A stretch of DNA of 64,000 bases from the NCBI GenBank assembly GCA_029721435.1, contig CM056583.1, positions 91,922,720-91,986,719 on the forward strand, read 5' to 3'. The translations under genes were made by a program, and so were the position numbers. Shown here piece after piece: positions 10,801 through 21,100 of this stretch. How positions within the stretch are numbered: position 1 is the first letter of the stretch; every line of letters begins with the position of its first letter. The stretch comes from Gymnothorax reevesii (taxonomy: Eukaryota; Chordata; Actinopteri; Anguilliformes; Muraenidae). The notes below the pieces were generated by a model, which was not told where the DNA came from, made no database searches, and saw only the letters and a program-made list of their open reading frames with translations.

Positions 10801-13800
10801 CACCTGTTCCTGAAACATGACATCATCCATAGCACCCGGGTTGACCCAGCCTCTGTCTCTTGGCTGAAGAGTTTTCCAGGTTCCTTTGTAAGAGCTGGTC
10901 TCAGCAGCTTTGCGAACAGCTTTTAAGAGGAAACTCTTAGCTGGGAAGTTTCAGCATCATTTAAAAGACCTCTTAGTGGTGAGATGAAATATTTTGTGAA
11001 TACGAGCGAGGTGAGCAGGATTTTAAGTGTTTCTCTCTCTGCAGATCATCGCCAAAGAAATGGAGGCCGGTCAGTGGAAGAGGAAGTATGATCAGTCCAG
11101 AGAGGAAGTTGTGGAGATGAGGTACTGTCACAGACTAGAAAATACGTAACTGTTTACACGGTGAATGTGGCGTCACATAATGACTCTCCGTGGGTTCATA
11201 AGAAGCATTTATGTCTTTACAAACACCACCCTTATACAATTATGAAATCCACACTGGGTTTCAATTTCTGTGGATGATTCAGATGCATGACTCATGTTGA
11301 TTCAGCGGTTTGGTCAGACAGACTGATTAAAGTAAGAGGTCTCTCTGCAGGATGATCGTAGCAGAATATGAGAAGACTGTGGCCCAGATGATAGGTGAGT
11401 GTGCTGTTCGTTTGTTGGCTAGAAATGCACATTAGACAAACGGATAACACCACAGAGTGCCTACTAGCTGCAGCTGGGGGTTTAATTTACGGTAACGGCG
11501 CTCTTTGACGTTCTAACCCGACAGAGGATGAGCACCGCACGAGTCAGACATCCCAGCGGAGTATTCAGCAGCTCACCGCCGAGCGCGATCAGGCGCTGGC
11601 CGACCTCAACTCTGTGGAGCGGTCGCTCTCTGACCTCTTCCGGAGGTATGAGAACATGAAGACCGTCCTCGAGGGCTTTAAAAAGGTCAGCGCACCCTGT
11701 TCCCTGGTCCTCTTTCCCTAAAATACCCGCTAATCCATCGCTTCACACACACTACATTCAGTTAGTGTTATACCTATGAGCAATTTAGTCTCTCATTAGC
11801 GTAGCATGCATGTTTTCCCCATCGATCATGGGATTTACGTTCACAGCTTTACACTGCATGGTAAGATTCTCCCTTCTAATCCAATTCTCACTTATTTCTT
11901 CTCTCTTAATCACCCACAATCTCATCACCTGAGGAAAAAAAGCAAAAGATATTTTAACTAGGAGGAGGAAGGGGAAAAGGTACCTCGCTGTACGCATTAC
12001 TAATGGGAGATGTTACGTTATGAGGGTTTATAACACCTGATTGTATTATTTTGCTCAGCCAGTAGTTTCCGTGTACTTATGTAAGGGTAATGAATATTCA
12101 TGAGTGCTTGTAAACTTAAGGACTAGAGACTGAGAACACCATAGATTCTTCCATTTAGAGGGTTCTACTGTCTGCAAGATTCTTCAGAAGCCATCTGGAG
12201 AGTTCTATCACCTTCAAGATTCCTCTTTGTGATGTCAGTCAGGATTCTACAAAACCCAAAACCAGTGAAGTTGGCACGTTGTGTAAATCGTAAATAAAAA
12301 CAGAATACAATGATTTGCAAATCCTTTTCAACCCATATTCAATTGAATACACTCCAAAGACAAGTTACTTAATGTTCGAACAGGTAAACTTTGTAATTTT
12401 TTGCAAATATTAGCTCATTTGGAATTTGTTTCAAAAAATGTTTGTTTCAAAAACATGTTTCAAAAAAGCTGGCACAAGTGGCAAAAAAGACTGAGAGAGT
12501 TGAGGAATGCTGATCAAACACTTATTTGGAACATCCCACAGGTGAACGGGCTAATTGGGAACAGGTGGGTGCCATGATTGGGTATAAAAGCAGCTTCCCT
12601 GAAATGCTCAGTCATTCACAAACAAGGATAGGGCGAGGGTCATCACTTAGTGAACAAATGCGTGAGCTGATTGTCGAACAGTTTAAAAACAACATTCCTC
12701 AACGACCTATTGCAAGAAATTTAGGGATTTCATCATCTACGGTCCGTAATATCGTGAAAAGGTTCCGAGAATCTGGAGAAATCACTGCACGTAAGCGATA
12801 AGGCCGAAAACCAACATTGAATGCCCGTGACCTTCAATCCCTCAGGCAGTACTGCATCAAAAACCGACATCAGTGTGTAAAGGACATCACCACATGGGCT
12901 CAGGAACACTTCAGAAAACCACTGTCAGTAACTACAGTTTGTCGCTACATCTGCAAGTGCAAGTTAAAACTCTACAATGCAAAGCGAAAGCCATTTATCA
13001 ACAGCACCCAGAAACGCCGCCGGCTTCGCTGGGCCCAAGCTCATCTAAGATGGACTGATGTAAAGTGGAAAAGTGTTCTGTGGTCTGACTAGTCCACATT
13101 TCAAATTGTTTTTGGAAACTGTGGACGTCGTGTCCTCCGGACCAAAGAGGAAAAGAACCATCCGGACTGTTATAGGCAAAAAGTTCAAAAGCCGGAATCT
13201 GTGATGGTATGGGGGTGTATTAGTGCCCAAGGCATGGGCAACTTACACATATGTGTTGCCATCCAAGCAACGTCTTTTTCATGGACGCCCCTGCTTATTT
13301 CAGCAAGACAATGCCAAGCCACATTCTGCACGTGTTACAACAGCATGGCTCCGTAGTAAAAGAGTGCGGGTACTAGACTTGCCTGCCTGTAGTCCAGACC
13401 TGTCTCCCATTGAAAATGTGTGGCGCATTATGAAGCTTAAAATACGACAACGGAGACCCCGGACTGTTGAACAACTTAAGCTGTACATCAAGCAAGAATG
13501 GGAAAGAGTTCCACCTGAAAAGCTTCAAAAATTGATCTCCTCAGTTCCCAAACGTTTACTCAGTGTTGTTAAAAGGAAAGGCGATTTAACACAGCGGTAA
13601 AAAGGCCCCTGTGCCAACTTTTTTGCAATGTGTTGCTGTCTTTAAATTCTAAGTTAATGATTATTTGCAAAAAAAAAAAAAAGTTTCTCAGTTTGAACAT
13701 TAAACATCTTGGGCTCTAATTTCGTAGACCAGGCGCAGGCGCGGCGCATGGGGGGTGCGCCGCGCCAACGGGGTGTGTCCAGGCGTATGTGGCAATTTCG

Positions 13801-15079
13801 TGCCCGGCGTAGCCTGGCGCAAGAACTCCTCTGTCCCGCCTCTGCTCCTCCTTCCAGCGCAAGTTGGCAAAGAAGGCGACACAGCCGAGTCAAATCTTGC
13901 TCACTGGCAAGAGAAACGATGGATGGCGTGTTCCCATTAGTTACAAACTTTTGCTGCTTTAAATTTTGGGATTAACATGCATGGACAACAATGCAAGATA
14001 CGTGACACATTTATTTCCAATATGTGATCTTAACTCAGTACGAGATCATGGCAATCAGGCTGCATTCCTTTTCCCCACTGAAGACGATAAAACCGAAGTG
14101 ACAATAATAGTAGCCTTGTATTAAGCCGCTTGCACACTGGACGCGAAACGAATTTTTCGCTCGACAGATTGCGTCTTGTGCCCGAAAGTCTGACAGGGTT
14201 TTAATAAATCTCCGTGTCCGACAGTCTATTGTTGTTTTTAATTTCTTCAAATCTGCTGACTCTTGTCGATATTAAACGTGAATGTTTTGATAAGAGGGCT
14301 CAGTTCTTCAAGATGAGTACCGAGAATTTCAATCAATGTTTCTGTTTAAGCTCTGCTCAGTAAAGGGAGTCGACACTGGCATGGGACAATGTACAATGCC
14401 TCCGTGTCTGACAGCTAAAAAAAAAAAAAAAAAAGAGGACGATTAGAACAGATTGATACCGAAATAAAGAATAAAAATAAACATTTTAACAACAGAACAT
14501 CCAATGAACACTGGGATTTACTTTTAGCGGGTCATCTTTGTTGGATATCCCGTTATAAATCTGTTCTCATTTCAATACTTTTACTTTTTGCTGGCTGGTG
14601 GACATGGAGTATTTTGCATTTCGTGTCGGACAGTCTTAATCGTGCATGCGATAATTTCTTCACACTGTCAATGGTCATGGAATTGATTTGCTCACGCACT
14701 GTTTTATCTCAGCTGTGGAAATAAAGCGTGAATCTGTTCGATCCATCTGACTAATTTTCAAAAGAAAGACCGAATAAAGACTGCTATCTATGTTCAACGG
14801 AAGAAAACAGAAGAATAGGCTAAAAAGACCAAGAAAAGTCGATAGCTATCAATTTGCATTCTGTGAAGGTCGAACACAAAAATGGCCAAGTTTCCACGTC
14901 TAATAATTCCTGGAATACACGGAAAAATTAGAACTTTTATGACTTTCGGACACGGAGCTATATTAAAACCCTGTCCAACTATCGCGTCTTTGCATTGACT
15001 TTGTCTGTAATCAGTCGGGCGAAAAATTCGTTTCGCGTCCAGTGTGGAAGCGGCTTTAATGAGCATAGAACGCAAGCAT

Positions 15080-15116
<37 letters not shown>

Positions 15117-18100
15117 TTTGTGGTTGGCTGAGAAAGATGTGAAGTCGTTAGTTTGCATCACAGATTCAGCTGCATTGATTAAGCCCGGTCAAGTTTCCAT
15201 TACGCGTGGCAACCGCCTTTAATCTGACATCAGGACAATCGATATAGATACAATAATTTATGTCCTTATTCAGATAGTTACATTAAATCGTGCTTCCTGT
15301 AATTATTTCTTGCATTGAAATGTGCCTGACATTCTGTAAAACTGCCTGTGAGATTTCGGTGACGTGTGCGCTCTCTGCGCCGGTCAGCCAAATTACCACT
15401 GCACGGAAATTAAACCAGGTTGGAGTTGGCGAGTTTTCTGCGCAACTCCAGCGAAGACTTTTTCTACGAAATTGTCACTGCGTCTTCATGAATATGTGAC
15501 ACCTCCCCCTACTACGCCGCCACACCCATCTCGGCGCACCTTCGTCTACCGAAGGCTGCGCACCTCACGAAATTACCACTACGCGGGCTGCGCTTCGCTA
15601 CGCCACCTGCGCTGCGCCAGGAAATTAGAGCCCCTTGTCTTTGCAGTGTATTCAATTGAATATAAGTTGAAAAGGATTTGCAAATCATTGTATTCTGTTT
15701 TTATCTACGATTTACATAACGTGTCAACTTCACTGGTTTTGGGTGTATATTATGACATCATACAGTGGTACAAGGCCTATATAAAGGGAACTTGCAGCCA
15801 AGAGACACACACACAGACACAGGAGAGAGAGAAAGGTGAGGATAATCATCTCCGGTCTGCTACACCTGAAAGCTAGACCGGCTGAGTGCAGTTGGACTTT
15901 GGATTACAGACCTTTTGGATTTGGACTTTGTGGTGAGTTGGATCACCACACTGAAGATGTCAGATACCAGTGGATTTTCACCATTGTCGTGGAAACATCG
16001 CAGGGACGGACAGTTAGAGGACAGTGTTTAATGTAGTAATTTCATTACCCATTCCTGTACAATTGTGATTGCTGCGTTCATTCGCCCAGTTATTTAATAA
16101 ATCGTTTCAATTCAATCCTTCTTCAAAATCGGAATCCTCCAGAAACGCGAAACTGTCCGTAACAGAGAAATGTGATATATTGTAAAGAATCCTCATACAC
16201 TACACTACTAAACCTAACCTGGTTGGAAACCAAAGACTCAGAATATAAGTGCCACAATGAAGTGCACTTGCCTGCCAGGCTCCTGAAGTCCTAGGAGATG
16301 TTTGCACAAGAGCGACACGCGTGAAAAATATAGAGCCGAAATGGTCTTTTCCAAAACAGCTGGAGCAAACAAACTGCCATTTTACAGTTTGCAGAACATC
16401 TAATTTGTTAATTTACCCAAAAGAAATATCCACGATCATTTGCATTTCACATTCATTTCAGTGCAAAGGATCTTTTGACTGAATTGGCAGTTTTTGGGTT
16501 TCTGGTTTTTTCCAGAACGAAGAGGTTCTGAAAAAGTGCGCTCAGGAGTACCTGCTCCGGGTTAAACAGGAAGAGCAGCGGTACCAGGCCCTAAAGCTGC
16601 ACGCAGAGGAAAAGCTGAACAGGTGAGATCCGACCAGCACAGTCACAGGTGCAGTCTCTACAGAGCACAGTTACAGGTGCAGTCTTTATAGAGCACAGTT
16701 ACAGGTGCAGTCTCTACAGAGCACAGTTACAGGTGCAGTCTTTACAGACCAGTTACAGGTGCAGTCTTTACAGAGCACAGTCACAGGTGCAGTCTCTACA
16801 GAGCAGTTACAGGTGCAGTCTTTACAGAGCACAGTTACAGGTGCAGTCTTTACAGACCAGTTACAGGTGCAGTCTTTACAGACCAGTTACAGGTGCAGTC
16901 TCTACAGAGCAGTTACAGGTGTAGTCTTTACAGAGCACAGTCACAGGTGCAGTCTCTACAGAGCAGTTACAGGTGCAGTCTTTATAGAGCACAGTTACAG
17001 GTGCAGTCTTTACAGACCAGTTACAGATGCAGTCTTTACAGAGCACAGTTACAGGTGCAGTCTTTACAGAGCACAGTTACGGGTGCAGTCTCTAAAGAGC
17101 ATAGTCACGGGTGCAGTCTCTACAGAGCACAGTTACAGGTGCAGTCTTTACAGAGCACAGTTACAGGTTCAGTCTTTACAGAGCACAGTTACAGGTGCAG
17201 TCTCTACAGAGCATAGTCGCAGGTGCAGTCTTTACAGAGCAGTTACAGGTGCTGTCTCTACAGAGCATAGTTACCTGAGCAGTCTTTACAGAGCACAGTT
17301 ACAGGTGCAGTCTTTACAGAGCACAGTTACAGGTGCAGTCTTTACAGAGCACAGTTACAGATGCAGTCTATACAGAGCACAGTTACAGGTGCAGTCTCTA
17401 CAGAGCATAGTCACAGGTGCAGTCTCTACAGAGCATAGTTACCTGTGCAGTCTTTACAGAGCACAGTTACAGGTGCAGTCTTTACAGAGCACAGTTACAG
17501 GTGCAGTCTTTACAGAGCAGTTACAGGTGCTGTCTCTACAGAGCATAGTTACCTGTGCAGTCTTTACAGAGCACAGTTACAGGAGCAGTCTTTACAGAGC
17601 ACAGTCACAGGTGCAGTCTTTACAGAGCACAGTTACAGGTGCAGTCTCTACAGAGCTCAGTTACAGGTGCAGTCTCAATTGAGGTCTGTACATATGAGGA
17701 CCCAGGCAGCACAGTCACAGGTGCAATCTCTACAGAGCACAGGCGCAGGTGCAGTCTCTACAGAGCACAGGTGCAGGTACAGTCTCTACACAGCAGCACA
17801 GTTACAGTTGTGGTCTCTACAGAGGTCAGTATATATGAGGACCTGACCAGCACGGTTACAGGTGTGGTCTCTCAAGAGGTCAGTACGTATGAGGACTCGA
17901 GTAGCACAGTTATGAGTGTGGTCTTCACAGAGGTCAGTACATATGAGGACCTGAGCAGCACAGTTACAGGTGTCGTCTCTACAGAGGTCAGTACATATGA
18001 GGACCTGAACAGCACAGTTACCGGTGTGGTCTCTCAAGAGGTCAGTACGTATGAGGACTCGAGTAGCACAATTACGAGTGTGGTCTTTACAGAGGTCAGT

Positions 18101-21100
18101 ATGTATGAGGACCTGAGCAGCACAGTTATGAGTATGGTCTTTACAGAGGTCAGTACATATGAGGACCTGAGCAGCTCAGTTACGGGTGTGGTCTCTACAG
18201 AGGTCAGTACATATGAGGACCTGAACAGCACAGTTACCGGTGTGGTCTCTCAAGAGGTCAGTACGTATGAGGACTCGAGTAGCACAGTTACGAGTGTGGT
18301 CTTTACAGAGGTCAGTATGTATGAGGACCTGAGCAGCACAGTTATGAGTGTGGTCTCAACAGGGGTCAGTACAAATGAGGACCTGATCAGCTCAGTTACG
18401 GGTGTGGTCTTTACAGAGGTCAGTACAAATGAGGACCTGATCAGCTCAGTTACCGGTGTGGTCTTTACAGAGGTCAGTACATATGAGGACCTGAGCAGCT
18501 CTGTGAAAGGTGTGGTCTCCTTGGTGTGGTGACTACATGATTTCCCTAATCCGGCAATTCATGAGCAGTTGACTGTCTCCACGACTCCACTGTCCCTCAG
18601 CATTACCCTCAGCGTTACCCGCAGCATTACCCACACTGTATGTTCAGCTCGACTGACACTCTGGCTGGGCTCAACTGCTGCCTTCAGAAATTTGAAGTCA
18701 TTGCGCTTCTTTAGCAGTACGTTACCTATTTTGTTGCCATGCAGGTGAACTATATGCCTTTGCACTTTTATAATTTTGCAATTCTTCGCCATCAACGCGT
18801 TGGAAAACACAAGGTAACTGGAAGCACTGCTTGAGTGCAAACCTCCTCCAAAGCAGCACAGTCGTGATCTCACTGAGTGAACATAGCTCTTAAGAAATTT
18901 AAGGGTTATCACATAACTGAAGTTCATGACATAATTTTGACATGACCCTATATTTCACTTTTAAGCATTATTACAATGGAGGGTGTGCTTGATTGTCATT
19001 ATCACGACTGCACCGTTCCGTTAGCATCCCTGAAGTGACAATAATGACAGTCAAGCACACCCTCGAAAACTATTACCAACAAAATAAAATGTGTAATCAA
19101 AATGTTTTCATCCTCTGGGTATTTCGCTTCAAAATATACAGGTTTTTTGCAAGTATTCTCACCGTTTCCCTGGAAATATGTGAGATCTGACGTTAACTAG
19201 TCTTTGTTAGCCAGCAAACTTTGGCTAATGTTTTCTAGACATTGTGTTTTCCCAAAACTGAATAAATACCTCACTACACAACAGAAAACTGCTTTTCTAG
19301 CGCAATCATGTTTTAACTATACTCAGCCAAAATAAAAACTTCATACTCGTTTGGAGGTCGATAAGTTGAACATACAAGAAATGAGCTTTAAATAATGAAA
19401 TAATTTTATTGTACTCATTAAAGATGGTGTATCATAAAAATAATGTCCATAATGTAACCAGTTCCACCTGAAATGCGACGGAAATGTCCAAGAGTAAAAA
19501 TGGTAAGTTACAACTTGAATAAGAGCAGTGCGCAGGCGATTACGTATGGTTTGGGCAGTCACACGACCTCTAAACAATTCATTCCTGGTGGACGTTGCAG
19601 TGATAAATCGATTATGTAAACGTAAGACAATTTGTCGGTCTTCTGCTTTTGACGTCACACGTGGGCTACCAGAACGAGGTCGGTCAGCTGTGGTGCCAGT
19701 TTGTTGGAAACGTGTCCGAAAATCATGGACTGCATCCCATAACCATTGCAACGTCAGTGACGGACGTTTCCGTATTCAGCATGCCAATGGCGCGTTCACG
19801 CTGAATGTTTGACAGCCATGGCATTGAAAATCAACGAATAATTAACTGTAAAAAACTTGTTTTTCCGAGATGTCACTCTAACGTGAGCTCAGTTGCACAT
19901 CTCTCATATGGTCACGTAACTAGCAATATGAGAAAACATGGTTTTAGCTTAAAGTACCCTCGTTCGTGCTACGTACCTGCGCACGTCGGAGTTGATGTGT
20001 GTCATGATGTCTGTGACAACGCATTTACCCCTAGTGATAATAAAAACTCTTTTATTAAAAGTTTCAAGAAAATATTTACAAATTTGTGAAGTTTGTGATG
20101 GGTGAAGTGTCTTATTTGACTCAGTATAGAATATCTGCCGGAAAAAATAATTTTTTCATGGACTGATAGTTATGCTTCTGCTGACATCTCAGTCATTTTT
20201 AGGCTAAGATGTGCCGTGATGACGACAACAGAGTGATTTTTTCAGTGATGAGGTATTTTTCATATGAGCTCGGCTACCCGTGCTGCCTTTCTCATTTGAG
20301 AACATTGTCAACGTCTGATTAACCAGTCATATTGCTTGGTCGGATTGACTCGTTGTATAATTGCGAAAATGGCATTGGCTGAGAGTGTGAGGGGAAAGAA
20401 AGTGATCGCTGTTTTTACCGAGCTAAACTGAATACCGAGTGTCACGTTGGTTGAATCGGAACGGCTAAGCACTGCAGGAGGCCGGTTTAACGCCACTGAC
20501 ATAACTAAGTTCACGTTACTTAGCTAGGTAGCATGCATACAATACTTTTTCAAAACCATTACGTAACATTAGTTTGGTCCCCAGCGAGCTAACACTAGCT
20601 AGCTACTCAGTTGACTGAATTTACTAAGCGTTGCTCATTCACCCACGAAGGTCTGTGACTCAGTGACTGGGTAAGCAGAGTGATGTAGTTAGCGCAGTGC
20701 TAACACACATTGGGCGCTGAGCGAAATTACATTTCCTTTCCATGAAATTACGGAATTCAGTTATGAGATAAACAGAATGAGAAAGTAATGAAAGTCACTG
20801 AATAAGTTTTAGGTTTGTTGCTCACTAAACTCGTTTCATAACTTTCATATGACACGCCCACTCTTGTAAGATCCTGTATATCTGCAACAAAGGATTTAGC
20901 AATGGTTGCTATGGTAGGCATATTGTTTGATCCATCGCCATCAAAATCAATTGGGTCCATCCCTGATGTAATAGCGACCCACCCACAAAGTTTCAGAGAT
21001 ATCAGTTCATTACATTTTGAGTTGTGTTGTTCACAAACAAAACAGACAAACAGCACCGATCACATATACCTCCTGCCAACTTCGTTTGGTGGAGGTTAAT

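Larger units (their letters stand above)
13711..15633. mobile_element. MITE (GGGCTCTAATTTC ends) inserted in the Tc1 element
   Basis: The left end GGGCTCTAATTTC and the right end GAAATTAGAGCCC are perfect 13-bp inverted repeats, followed inside by G/C-rich GCGCAGGCGC-type sequence on both sides. The flanks show a 3-bp duplication CTT (13708-13710 and 15634-15636). It interrupts the 3' part of the Tc1 element, so it is younger, and itself carries the insertion at 14123-15056. PIF/Harbinger is my best guess from the 3-bp duplication. Confidence 0.85.
12250..15745 (+). mobile_element. Tc1-like transposon, degraded, with nested insertions
   Basis: Flanked by TA on both sides (12248-12249 and 15746-15747). 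The long inverted ends begin CAAAACCCAAAACCAGTGAA on the left; the right end, complemented, begins CACCCAAAACCAGTGAAGTT. Both continue through about 100 bp of matching sequence (AACAGAATACAATGATTTGC). It carries a broken transposase (12526-13600) and was later split by another element at 13711-15633. Related Tc1 copies are at 47175-48619 and 58311-59270. Confidence 0.9.

Noticed and set aside
13709..13975. GC-rich frames near the start of the nested MITE
   Set aside because: Both strands are open because of GC-rich MITE ends; no conserved motif.
15364..15876. 170-codon frame on +
   Set aside because: Runs across the end of the MITE, the right end of the Tc1 element and the LTR-like stretch; composition is not protein-like.
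16705..18532. Two 325-codon frames (16705-17682, 17555-18532)
   Set aside because: Translations of the 28-bp and 54-bp arrays in a TACC intron; several frames are open at once and no splice signals support an exon.
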